Assembly: GCA_050874905.1 (NCBI GenBank)
Contig: JBNMLP010000015.1
Span: forward strand, 6,197-70,196
Direction of reading: 5' to 3'
DNA: 64,000 nt
DNA from: NC2004 sp050874905
GTDB taxonomy: Bacteria; Bacillota; Clostridia; Lachnospirales; Lachnospiraceae
Shown here: one piece after another, positions 52,580 to 61,200 of the stretch
Numbering within the stretch: the first letter of the stretch is position 1
Layout: each line of letters opens with the position of its first letter
Program-made: the position numbers and the translations under genes
The notes under the pieces: model-generated
Seen by the model: only the letters and a program-made list of their open reading frames with translations
Databases searched by the model: none
Told to the model about the DNA's origin: nothing

Positions 52580-53764
52580 ATGAAAGATTTAAAACATATC
52601 TACACATTAGAAAAAATGCTCGAAGAAGTAAATAACGATCTTTGCCGGGAGGCATCAGACGAAGGACAGATGGCGATCGGCAGTGTGTGCGCACAGATCC
52701 CGGAGCCGCTTCTTAATCTGAAGGGCTGTTACAGTGTACGGCTTCGTGCGCCGCGAACAGGTTCCATTGAGATGGGAACGTACTATATGAGCAGTATTCT
52801 GTGTGAATGCTGCCGGGCAATATTGGAGCGTGCAATCGAGGGAGGTTATGAATTTCTGGATGCCATTTTGGCACCGGATGCCTGTGCGCAGATGAACCGT
52901 CTTGTAGAAAATATCGAGCATAACCACCTTTGCAACAAGGAGCATTTCTTTATTACCTATGCAGATGTGCCGATGAAAAATGATGAAACAGCGTTAAGAC
53001 ATTATGTGAGACAGATGAAGCAGTATGTTTTAACTCCGTTGCAGGAACGGTTCGGGATCGATGTCTCGGATGCTGCATTAAGGGAAGCAGTGCGGGTACA
53101 TAATAAAGTCTGTGAAACGTTGACAAAAATAGGAGATTACCGGAAGGCAGAAAATCCTGTGATCACCGGATATGAATATGCGGTGCTTTGTCTGGCTTCC
53201 TACTGTTGTCCCAAGGAAAAGATCCTGCCGTATCTTTTGGAGACACTGGAAGAATTAAAGACAAGAAAACCGGATGCCAAAAATAATTACCGTGCGAGAG
53301 TGGTGCTGGTGGGATCAGAAATTGATGATCCGAAGCTGATCGAAATGATCGAGGAGGCGGGGGCTTATGTGGCTGCTGACCGATATTGTTTAGGTTCTTT
53401 GCCGGGAAGAACACCGATTGTTTTACAGGCAGAAGAAGATGTGCTGACCGGTATCTGCCGTCACTATATGACAACCGGACAGTGTCCACGGTTTATGAAT
53501 ACTGAGAAGATCAGGGAACGTCATGCTTATGTGGATCAACTGGTAAAGGACTATCATGCGGATGGTGTCATCTATCAGCAGATCAAGTTTTGCGATTACT
53601 GGGGATACGAGCGTGCAAATGCGTTTCATGTATTGCGGGAGCAGTACGACCGTCCGGTGTTATCCCTTGACCGTCCATATGTAGTCAGTGCGACCGGGCA
53701 GCTTAGAACCCGGGTGCAGGCATTTGTCGAGAGTCTGGAGATCAAACGGATAAAGAACCAGTAA
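52580..53764 (+). CDS. 2-hydroxyacyl-CoA dehydratase D-subunit-like Fe-S protein (HgdB/BcrC family)
   Basis: This 394-residue protein has the family fold: an N-terminal Cys-containing segment (LKGCYSVRLRAP), ECCRAILERA, DAILAPDACAQMNR, and a second half with ADRYCLGSLPG and QQIKFCDYWGYERA. Several Cys (CE-CC, C in FCDYW) can bind a 4Fe-4S or double-cubane cluster. A single-subunit form differs from the usual two-subunit dehydratase, and the radical-activating ASKHA ATPase is absent. The adjacent CooC-like ATPase is the only partner. The reaction is unknown. Confidence 0.82.
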   Translation: MKDLKHIYTLEKMLEEVNNDLCREASDEGQMAIGSVCAQIPEPLLNLKGCYSVRLRAPRTGSIEMGTYYMSSILCECCRAILERAIEGGYEFLDAILAPDACAQMNRLVENIEHNHLCNKEHFFITYADVPMKNDETALRHYVRQMKQYVLTPLQERFGIDVSDAALREAVRVHNKVCETLTKIGDYRKAENPVITGYEYAVLCLASYCCPKEKILPYLLETLEELKTRKPDAKNNYRARVVLVGSEIDDPKLIEMIEEAGAYVAADRYCLGSLPGRTPIVLQAEEDVLTGICRHYMTTGQCPRFMNTEKIRERHAYVDQLVKDYHADGVIYQQIKFCDYWGYERANAFHVLREQYDRPVLSLDRPYVVSATGQLRTRVQAFVESLEIKRIKNQ

Positions 53765-53789
53765 AGTGTGAATTTGGAAGAAATGATAA

Positions 53790-53815
53790 AATGCCCTGGC
53801 GATTGCCGGGGCATT
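53790..53815. terminator. bidirectional terminator
   Basis: AATGCCCTGGC and GCCGGGGCATT form an 11-bp stem with one G-U and a GATT loop between two convergent genes. On the minus strand it is followed by TTTTATC. Confidence 0.85.
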
Positions 53816-53835
53816 GATTATTCTAAAGTCTATTT

Positions 53836-54552
53836 TTATAAATTCGCTGCTGCGGTTTCCAATGCAATTTCCATCATGTCGGTAAAAGTCTTTTGCCGTT
53901 CCTCTGCACTGGTTGCTTCTCCGGTGATCAGATGATCGCTGACCGTCAAAATTGCCAATGCTTTGGCACCGTATTTAGGAGCAAGGGTATAAAGTCCGGC
54001 GGCTTCCATTTCCACGCCGAGGACACCATATTCAGCATATATTTCATCTAATCCTTCATCGTGTCCATAAAATTCATCGGTCGAAAGGATCGGTGCTACA
54101 TGCGTTTTCTCCTGAACCCCTTTTTCTACTGCGATGTCATAGGCTGTTTTTAACAGGGAAAAATCAGCAGTAGGAGCAAAATCATAACCCATAAACCGTG
54201 TTTTATTGATGGCGGATGTCGTATTGGCACTCATGCCGAGAATAATATCACGCACCTGAACCTTTTTTGAGATGGCACCGCAGGTACCGATACGAAGTAT
54301 CTTCTTGACTCCATATTCCGCCAGAAGTTCATTGGCATAGATCATAAAAGAAGGGATTCCCATGCCGGAACCCTGCACGCTCACGCGCACCCCCTTGTAG
54401 GTTCCCGTGAAGCCATACATGCCACGCACTTCGTTATAGCATACGGCATTTTCTAAAAAATTCTCTGCTACAAATTTCGCACGTAACGGATCACCGGGCA
54501 TTAAAACAACTTCGGCAATCTCCTCTGGTTTTGCATTGATATGTGTACTCAT
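53836..54552 (-). CDS. deoD: purine-nucleoside phosphorylase, DeoD type
   Basis: The start at 54552 follows CAGGAGGG, giving 238 residues, the normal DeoD length. Motifs are MPGDPLRAKFVAE, GTCGAISKKVQVRD and EMEAAGLYTLA, with the catalytic Asp in TVSDHLITGE. It cleaves purine nucleosides with phosphate. It lies 43 bases after a small motility-family gene on the same strand, behind the promoter at 54832. Confidence 0.95.
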   Translation of the reverse strand: MSTHINAKPEEIAEVVLMPGDPLRAKFVAENFLENAVCYNEVRGMYGFTGTYKGVRVSVQGSGMGIPSFMIYANELLAEYGVKKILRIGTCGAISKKVQVRDIILGMSANTTSAINKTRFMGYDFAPTADFSLLKTAYDIAVEKGVQEKTHVAPILSTDEFYGHDEGLDEIYAEYGVLGVEMEAAGLYTLAPKYGAKALAILTVSDHLITGEATSAEERQKTFTDMMEIALETAAANL

Positions 54553-54595
54553 AATATCCCTCCTGTTTGTAAAAAGTAAGCCCATATGAAGGGCG

Positions 54596-54790
54596 TTAGA
54601 TCGTCATGTCAAAATTGGCTCCGATCGTTGGCTGAACGGATAATTCCATCATTTTTGTGAGCGCATCTGCGTCGGTACCACCATTTTGTAACTGATCTGC
54701 CAGTAAGGATATACCAAGATCCTGCATGACATTATTTTGCGACAGAGCGATGGATAATGACGGAATGTCTGGAAGCGATGTAATCTCCAT
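54596..54790 (-). CDS. YjfB-family putative motility protein
   Basis: This 64-residue protein has the family core SLSIALSQNNVMQDLGISLLADQLQ and a short C-terminus (PTIGANFDM). YjfB proteins are small, of unknown action, and often under flagellar control. AGGGAGGTGTC precedes the ATG. Confidence 0.75.
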   Translation of the reverse strand: MEITSLPDIPSLSIALSQNNVMQDLGISLLADQLQNGGTDADALTKMMELSVQPTIGANFDMTI

Positions 54791-54831
54791 AATGACACCT
54801 CCCTGTTTGAAAAACTGTACTGATACCTACT

Positions 54832-54860
54832 ATTATATCGGGATTTTCGGGAGTTGACAA
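54832..54860 (-). promoter_or_regulatory. sigma-A promoter of the yjfB-deoD unit
   Basis: On the minus strand TTGTCA (54860-54855) and TATAAT (54837-54832) are spaced by 17 bases. The yjfB start lies about 40 bases downstream. Confidence 0.75.
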
Positions 54861-54877
54861 GCGAAAGAAGGGGCAAT

Positions 54878-54905
54878 TTGCAACGGGGAATGATTATGCT
54901 ATAAT
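54878..54905 (+). promoter_or_regulatory. sigma-A promoter of the PBECR-like nuclease gene
   Basis: TTGCAA (54878-54883) and TATAAT (54900-54905) are spaced by 16 bases. It is divergent from the yjfB promoter, with only 17 bases between their -35 boxes. Confidence 0.65.
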
Positions 54906-54945
54906 GAAAACATGAGCCAAGCCAAAGTATTTGGGGAATACAGCA

Positions 54946-55374
54946 ATGAGCATGATATTAGGAGATGATGGTATCAATAAAGAAAACAGCAGAGGAATTT
55001 ACAATCTCGGAATATTAAATTGGGAGATATATGACTGTATTTCAAATGATCATATAACAGATCAGGTGATCATTACGGAAGAACAGATAGCGCACATTCG
55101 AGAAAGACATCCAGATGCATACGCGGATACCATACGTTATGTGAGAGATATATTAAATGATCCAGATTATATATTTAGGGATAAACGTCCTAATACGGGC
55201 TTGGTTGTGAAAAAAATTGAAAATGCAGAAGAAAGCTCTCTTTTAGTGCTGAAGATCATAACTGCAGATGATAAGAAGAATTATAAAAATTCAGTAATCA
55301 CCGGTTGGAAAATAACAGAGAAAAGATTATATAATTATTTGCGCAATAAGGATGTTATTTACAAAAAGGAATAG
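54946..55374 (+). CDS. orphan PBECR/RelE-barnase-fold nuclease-like protein
   Basis: A start at ATG 54946 gives 142 residues, with TTGGGGAA as a weak RBS; TTG 54931 is an alternative. The core runs VIITEEQIAHIRERHPDA, ILNDPDYIFRDKR and NSVITGWKITEKR. It resembles the phage Barnase-EndoU-ColicinE5/D-RelE-like (PBECR) domains that usually sit at the end of phage heads or toxins. Here it stands alone, with no phage genes and no visible immunity gene. Nuclease activity is inferred from the motif pattern only. Confidence 0.55.
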   Translation: MSMILGDDGINKENSRGIYNLGILNWEIYDCISNDHITDQVIITEEQIAHIRERHPDAYADTIRYVRDILNDPDYIFRDKRPNTGLVVKKIENAEESSLLVLKIITADDKKNYKNSVITGWKITEKRLYNYLRNKDVIYKKE

Positions 55375-55386
55375 TTAGGCTATAAT
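55358..55386 (+). promoter_or_regulatory. sigma-A promoter of a structured RNA
   Basis: TTTACA (55358-55363) and a perfect TATAAT (55381-55386) are spaced by exactly 17 bases. The -35 lies inside the last codons of the preceding gene. Transcription should start near 55393. Confidence 0.75.
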
Positions 55387-55392
55387 ATGAGT

Positions 55393-55541
55393 AAGATAGT
55401 AAAGAGATTATTTGAGGTGGTAAATTTCGTTGCAACCACGCACCCTATGGGTTAAAAGAGATGCAGGAGCCGCGACGCCTGCCAAATAATCTCTTTCATA
55501 ATAGAAATAAAACTCCGTCAAAAGGCGGAGTTTTATATTTT
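55393..55541 (+). ncRNA. candidate structured RNA, three-hairpin junction plus terminator
   Basis: AAAGAGATTATTTG (55401-55414) pairs perfectly with CAAATAATCTCTTT (55483-55496), 14 bp. Inside lie three hairpins: GTGGT with ACCAC (55417-55439, 13-base loop), ACCC-TAT-GGGT (55442-55452) and GCAGG with CCTGC (55463-55482, loop AGCCGCGACG). The region has no coding frame of interest, its own sigma-A promoter and a terminator 12 bases after the closing stem. It therefore looks like a roughly 145-nt small RNA or a riboswitch-type leader. I could not match it to a known riboswitch, ribozyme or sRNA class by eye. Confidence 0.65.
55509..55541 (+). terminator. Rho-independent terminator of the structured RNA
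   Basis: AAAACTCCG and CGGAGTTTT (55509-55534) with an 8-base loop, followed by ATATTTTT. Confidence 0.85.
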
Positions 55542-55548
55542 TAGATAT

Positions 55549-55575
55549 TAAGTGATTATCACATTCGTCCGATAT
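55549..55575 (+). promoter_or_regulatory. candidate sigma-28 (FliA/SigD) promoter
   Basis: TAAG-N15-TCCGATAT (55549-55552 and 55568-55575) differs by one base in each box from the SigD pattern TAAA-N14-16-GCCGATAT. It lies directly after the RNA terminator and 67 bases before the next gene, which then has its own motility-type promoter. Confidence 0.6.
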
Positions 55576-55641
55576 AAAATATAAGCGTAGATAGATGATG
55601 CGTGGAACACGTAGTAGATTCATGACCAAGGAGGGTTTAAT

Positions 55642-56280
55642 ATGGATGTAAATGGAGTAGCAAATGCTGCAAATCAGGCAGCGGCAAGTGTAGCAGGAAG
55701 CGCAGGTTATACAACGAACCAGCAGACCGAAGTAACGGGAAATGAAACAGCGGCAGCAAAGGACAGCACTGCTGTAGTATATGAGAAGTCTGATCTTTCC
55801 AAAGCAAAGGAAAGTGCAAAAAAGACTTACACACCGAATTTAGAGCTGGTAAACAAATTGAAATCAGACGCAGAAGAGCGTGCCAATCAGTTACAGTCAT
55901 TAGTTGACAAGCTGATCAAAAAGCAGGGAAGTACCTATGGTACAGCCAATGCATTTACCAGTGATTTCTGGAAGAAGTTTGCAGCGAGCGGTGACACGAT
56001 CGATCAGGCGGCTGTAAAGCAGGCACAGGAAGATATTGCAGACGGTGGTTACTGGAGTGTAAAAGAAACTTCCAGCCGTATTCTGGATTTTGCCAAGGCA
56101 TTGACAGGCGGAGATCCGGATAAGATTGATGAGATGGAGAAGGCCTTTGAAAAGGGATATAAGCAGGCAACAGAGGCATGGGGTGATGAGCTCCCATCTA
56201 TTTCCGGAGAAACTTATAAGGCGGTAAAGGAAGGATTCAGCCAGTGGAGAAAAGAGCTCGGCTTAGAGCAGGAAGCATAA
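55642..56280 (+). CDS. small Ala/Lys-rich protein, likely motility-associated
   Basis: This 212-residue soluble protein has an Ala/Gln/Thr-rich N-terminus like flagellar accessory proteins. Its C-terminal domain (SSRILDFAKALTGGDPDKIDEMEKAFEKGY, positions about 153-182, then WGDELPSIS) has a helix-rich family-like pattern. AAGGAGGG precedes the ATG. A candidate sigma-28 promoter upstream and the neighbouring yjfB gene support a link to motility. No enzymatic motif is visible. A strong terminator follows. Confidence 0.65.
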   Translation: MDVNGVANAANQAAASVAGSAGYTTNQQTEVTGNETAAAKDSTAVVYEKSDLSKAKESAKKTYTPNLELVNKLKSDAEERANQLQSLVDKLIKKQGSTYGTANAFTSDFWKKFAASGDTIDQAAVKQAQEDIADGGYWSVKETSSRILDFAKALTGGDPDKIDEMEKAFEKGYKQATEAWGDELPSISGETYKAVKEGFSQWRKELGLEQEA

Positions 56281-56308
56281 CCGCTTAGAACTCATAAGAA
56301 ATGAATGC

Positions 56309-56354
56309 AAAAAGTCATGCGTGATACCGATGGGGTATTGCGCATGACTTTTTT
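56309..56354 (+). terminator. Rho-independent terminator
   Basis: A 20-bp stem (56309-56328 with 56334-56353, two G-U pairs) ends in a T-run. It separates this gene from the convergent sipL-like gene. Confidence 0.92.
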
Positions 56355-56375
56355 GTGTACCGGAAAGGAGGCTGC

Positions 56376-57953
56376 TTATTTTACAATAATGAGTTTATCG
56401 CCTGCTTCGATCATTTCATTTTCCAACTCATTGCACCGGACGATGTTGTCCTTTGTGGTGTAGTAGGTTTTGGCGATGGACCACAGGGTATCGCCCGGTT
56501 TTACCACGTAACCAACCATTCCCGGCATTTTCTGCATTTTTTCCGCATCCAATGGAGAGACCAGCACATCCTTGATGAGCGTTGCCTGAAGCGGAGTAAA
56601 TGCGATGGCGCTGAGCGACAGCACGGCTTTTAATTCTACCTCATCGCTGTCGATCATGTTAATGCTGATCTGATCTAAGTGCGGTACGATTTCATATTGA
56701 TCGGTCTCCTTCATGCCATCCATTTCCACCAGATAGGAAAATGGAACCATGACAAAGGTGGCATTGAACGGATGGGCGTCGCTGCCGGAAGCATATAAAA
56801 TGTCCGCCATTACCACTCCTTCGGCATTGACACCGTCTTTTACCGGAGTGAGTGCGTCGAGCTTTACAGTTCCGTTGATGTGGGCAATCTGCAGAATGCT
56901 GTCTTTGGCATCCTTCAATTTCATTTTCTGGCTGATCCTTGTCTTCGCCTGGTTCTTTTGCAGCAGCTTGACGTAAGGGAAGGTCAGTGGCTCTACCTTA
57001 CACTCCGCATTTGGGGAATAAATGTCAGAAAGAAGCTGCATGGATTCTTCTTCATAAATACGGATGTCAAGATCTAAGGTACATTCCACCTCAAAAATGC
57101 GATCCTCCCCTTCCTCATTTGGACGGATCGTATAATTCGTGGAGGCGATCTTTACTTCCACACAGTCGATCATAGATTCTGTCACATCGTCAACCGGAAG
57201 CTCTCCCTTGATTGGAAGATCCATTTCAAAGAACTGGATCGGCATGGATTCTTCCAACGTCTGATACAAAAGAAACATCGATATTTCCCCATTTAAAAGA
57301 AGCTTTCCGTCCATCAGGCGGGTTTCCATATTGGAAAGCGTGGTTTCCGACCAGAGGATCTCATAGATCGGGGCTTTCCCGGATGGGATCTTGATCTCCT
57401 CTTTGACACGGAAAATATCTTTTTTGTTGACCTTCAGTGTGGTCATGGTGACATCTTTATAAAGGCACTGCATGTCAGGCTCCATTGGCTCTGCCTTAGT
57501 CGGAAGATGAGCAGAGAGAGAAGCAGCAGCCTCAAAGTCTTTGGTATCCCCTACGAAGGAATGTAGGTTGATCAGACAACGGATGCTCAGTTTTCTTGAA
57601 TTGATAATGGAAATATTGAGATCCTCCAACACGGCTTTGACCTTGACGGTGTCGATCGGTCTGGTGCCATCGCAGTTGATGATCTGCTCTAACGGGATGC
57701 TTCCCTCTAAGGAGCTGATCGGATACTGCTCCTGATTCGTGGTATAAAGCACATAAAAATGGCAGGCACCTACAACACGGATCTTGTCGGTCAATGCTTC
57801 GACTTCTGTGATTTCAATTTCTCCCCTTGTCGTGATAAGCCGTTCCACGTCCGCTTTGCTGTCCGGCACATTGAAATCGTCATCAAGGGTGGTCTGCATA
57901 CTCATGCAGGGTTTCATCGAGCTGGTATGTATCATTTTCTTTGTTAATTCCAT
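56376..57953 (-). CDS. sipL: SPOCS-repeat/LysM spore coat assembly protein, SipL-like
   Basis: The start at 57953 follows AAAGGAGATC, giving 525 residues; C. difficile SipL is almost the same length. Several SPOCS (DUF3794) repeats run from residue 30 to 460 (RGEIEITEVEALTDKIRV, then LLSDIYSPNAECKVEPL). A C-terminal LysM domain ends the protein (YVVKPGDTLWSIAKTYYT and DKLIIVK). In C. difficile SipL binds SpoIVA and is needed to place the coat around the forespore. The gene implies that this organism sporulates. A promoter in the 58.0 kb region is likely but no sigma-E site was certain. Confidence 0.88.
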   Translation of the reverse strand: MELTKKMIHTSSMKPCMSMQTTLDDDFNVPDSKADVERLITTRGEIEITEVEALTDKIRVVGACHFYVLYTTNQEQYPISSLEGSIPLEQIINCDGTRPIDTVKVKAVLEDLNISIINSRKLSIRCLINLHSFVGDTKDFEAAASLSAHLPTKAEPMEPDMQCLYKDVTMTTLKVNKKDIFRVKEEIKIPSGKAPIYEILWSETTLSNMETRLMDGKLLLNGEISMFLLYQTLEESMPIQFFEMDLPIKGELPVDDVTESMIDCVEVKIASTNYTIRPNEEGEDRIFEVECTLDLDIRIYEEESMQLLSDIYSPNAECKVEPLTFPYVKLLQKNQAKTRISQKMKLKDAKDSILQIAHINGTVKLDALTPVKDGVNAEGVVMADILYASGSDAHPFNATFVMVPFSYLVEMDGMKETDQYEIVPHLDQISINMIDSDEVELKAVLSLSAIAFTPLQATLIKDVLVSPLDAEKMQKMPGMVGYVVKPGDTLWSIAKTYYTTKDNIVRCNELENEMIEAGDKLIIVK

Positions 57954-58047
57954 AGAGATCTCCTTTCGCTGCGGCACTTGGCCAGTTACCTTATGATACT
58001 TTATGAGAGGAAGACGCCAAATATGACTGGAAATAAACGGTTAATTT

Positions 58048-58107
58048 TGTCGAAAAACTTGCTATTTTCGACAAATTCGACAATTGTTATTTCTAATATA
58101 GTATAAT
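58048..58107 (+). promoter_or_regulatory. three Spo0A boxes and a -10 before a large surface-protein gene
   Basis: TGTCGAA (58048-58054) is a perfect 0A box. Two inverted copies, TTCGACA, follow at 58067-58073 and 58076-58082. TATAAT at 58102-58107 has no TTGACA-like -35 at the right distance; the last 0A box lies there instead. This is the layout of Spo0A-activated sigma-A promoters. The region is shared with the divergent sipL-like gene. The 295-base gap 57954-58248 has no other gene. Confidence 0.75.
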
Positions 58108-58248
58108 CCTTAACGGGTAGTTGATTGTATATACATAGATTAGATTGTATACAATTGACGTGTTATACATTTCAAGGGAGAGGAGGCTATTGGGTTTTTA
58201 GTAAGTCTGTTTTAAAGGATGTTTTTTTAAGTTTGAAAGGAGAAGAGA

Positions 58249-61200
58249 ATGAAGTTATTTAAGAAAGTTGCTTCCGTGGCATTGGCGGCAACACTTGCGT
58301 TTACGCTTGTTGTACCTGCGAATGCAGAAAAAGGTTATGATACCGATAATAAGGATAAGTGGGATGGCTTAAAAATCGTAACGGATGAGGTGCCACAGCC
58401 TGAGAATAAAGATATCTATTTTGATGGTGATGGCAATATTGTAAGTAAGCCTAATGTACAGTTTCAATTAGATGCCGTTATTGATTCGGAATGGAAGGTA
58501 TCTCCGGCTGGTGAGGGTGTTTCTGTTAATTCAAAAGGTTTAGTTAGTATCAAAAGTGATGCAACAAGTGATACTATCTATACTGTAACAGCAACTCCTG
58601 AGAATATTACAACTAAAGGTGCTGAGGCAAGTATTAAAATTAAAATTCCTGCAAATGTGAAAAATGCGGTTGCATCAGATGTTTCATATGCTGATTCAAT
58701 GGTAGAGCAGGGTGTAGAATTAAGTGCAGATAAGAAAACTATTACTGTTACGGGTGCTAGAAGCGATATTCACCTTGAAACAGAAGTAACTCCTGCTTAC
58801 ATTCTTGAATCCTCTGTATCATATGCTACAGATAAAGGTGGAGGAATTGAGATTGCTGGTAGTACCTTAACAACTACGGCAGTTACTGATAATAACGTGA
58901 TCAATTGTACAATAGGCTCTGAAACCTCTACTAAACCATTAAATGTGACTGTAAAAGCAAATGAATTAACTGCAGATATCGCTAGTGATGATGTTGCAAT
59001 TAACGATGATCGTGAAGCAACTGTTGCAATGGATCAGCAGGTAGAATTCTATGCTGCACAAAATTCTGATGTAGCATTGGAAGAGAATGGAACGGTTTCT
59101 TTATCGGATTACACTTTTAATGTAACTGGTGATGATGTGGAACAGGATGCTCATGATGAGGATCTCTATAATCTGTTTGCAAGAGACAAGGATAATAACC
59201 AAATTAATATTGGTACATTGGAGATTCAGAATACAGGAAGTGCTGCTATCAAGGCAGTAGTTACAACTGATAAATTAGATAAAAATAATGAATGGAACAG
59301 TGCTAAAAGGGTTACTCTTACAATGTCTTATAATAAAAAAGAGGCAAAAGCAAGCACTACACAACCTGTGACAACAAGAAAAGTGACATTAATGTTCCAA
59401 AAGAAGAATGCAACATTTAATAGTGTGAAATTAGATTTTGCACAGTCTGATCTTGAACAGGATGTTAATTATTCCGTTAGCGATGAAGAGATTACTTATG
59501 TGGATAAAGATAACAATATTGTAACAAAAAATATGCCAGTATACTACTTTGAATCAACAGGAGGATCACTTGATCTTGCGAAGTATACATTTGCTGATGG
59601 TGATTATAAGTCAACAGTCCGCACTTTTAATGTAGATAAGGAAAATGGGTTTTCAACTGATAATTTAAATTATGATATTTCCTATACCTTATCAGATATT
59701 AAAGTAGTGGAAGCACAGCAGAATAATTCAATTGGTGTTCAGGGAGTAGATGTAAACAAGCAGAATAAGCTGTATCAGAAAACGGGTCCGGATGCTGCCA
59801 TTTGTGATCGTCTGGAATTAAAAGGAATCGGATACAAATTAATCCGGGTTTCTTATGAAAGAAATGATTCATATTGTGTTGTACGTTTTGTGTCACCAAG
59901 TAGGAATTTAAAGAGCAGTTTAACAATGCTGAAGAGAGATGGTGTATATTACGATTTAGAAAACGAAACTGTTCATGTAAGAAAAGGTGAGGCAGTAAAA
60001 CCGCAGTACAAAGACACATTGGATGAAATTAAAAACGCAACATTAAATGATCCATTCCTTGAATATTCTGTTGTTAATACAAAGGTTGCAGATAAGTTTG
60101 TTAATGGAGCTGGTGAATATCAGATCGGTGGAAAGACGAACGGAAAAACAACTGTAGAGGTTACTGGCAAGGTAAATAAGCAGAATATAGCTTCATTTAC
60201 AGTATATGTAAATAATGATGCCTACACATACGAAGAGAATACGTTTGAAATTGATTATACTGCGGCTATTGAGCAGGGAGTAATGAATGAAGACAAACAG
60301 ATTGATGGTAGAAGATCAAGTGTTCCGGTAAATGTAGAAGTAGTAAAAACTGGTGCAGCATTACCAGATGTTACCTGGAAATTGATGGTAAGAGATAAAG
60401 ATAATGATAAAGATAATGATGCGTTCAAAGAACTTGATGATTCTATTGCAACGATTGCAGCTGGTGATGAAAATGGTTCTGCAATCATTACTACAAAGAA
60501 GAGCGCAGATGATAGGATTTATGTATGCGCATATAGTGGTAATACTCTTCTTTGCAAGCAGTATTTTACAATTACAAAGTATAACGCAACTGGTATCAAA
60601 GAAATCGCAGAACAGATTACAGGTAACACTTCCGTTGTTAAAAATCCTGGTCAGAATAAAGGAACGGTAAGTGCAGGAAGTACATTTGTGTTACAGCCAG
60701 TGGTTTATGAACCGGAAAATGCAACAGATTTATCTGGTACATTAGAGTGGTCATCTGATGATGAAACTATTGCAACAGTTAATAAGGCAACAGGAAAGGT
60801 AACTGCATTAAAGGCCGGTAAAGCCAACATTGTAGCAACATACATTTCAGATGGTAAGCAGAGTGTATTAAGTTACGCTCTTACTGTAGAACAGGCTGAT
60901 ATTCCAGTGACAGGAATCAATTGTGCAACAACTATGGAATTAACAAGAATTGATGCGACAGGTTCAATTGAGGCTACTGTTGTTCCAGCGAATGCTACAA
61001 ATAAAGCATTAAGATACGAAGTAACAGAGGGAAAGGACGTTGTAAGTGTTTCTGCTACAGGAGTGGTAACAGCGAAGAAAGTTGGTACTGCAACAATTAC
61101 AGTAACGGCGGTGAGTGATAGCACTGTAATGAAGACGATTACAGTAACAGTTAAAGGAGAGGCTGATAAACCAATTACTAAGCCTGACACCACTACCCAG

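Noticed and set aside
55401..55496. c-di-GMP riboswitch as an identity for the structured RNA
   Set aside because: The expected conserved GCAAA/CCGG segments and tetraloop-receptor layout of class I, and the pseudoknot of class II, are not present.
54946..56280. Prophage fragment, because of the PBECR-like domain
   Set aside because: No integrase, capsid, tail, lysis or attachment-site features lie nearby.
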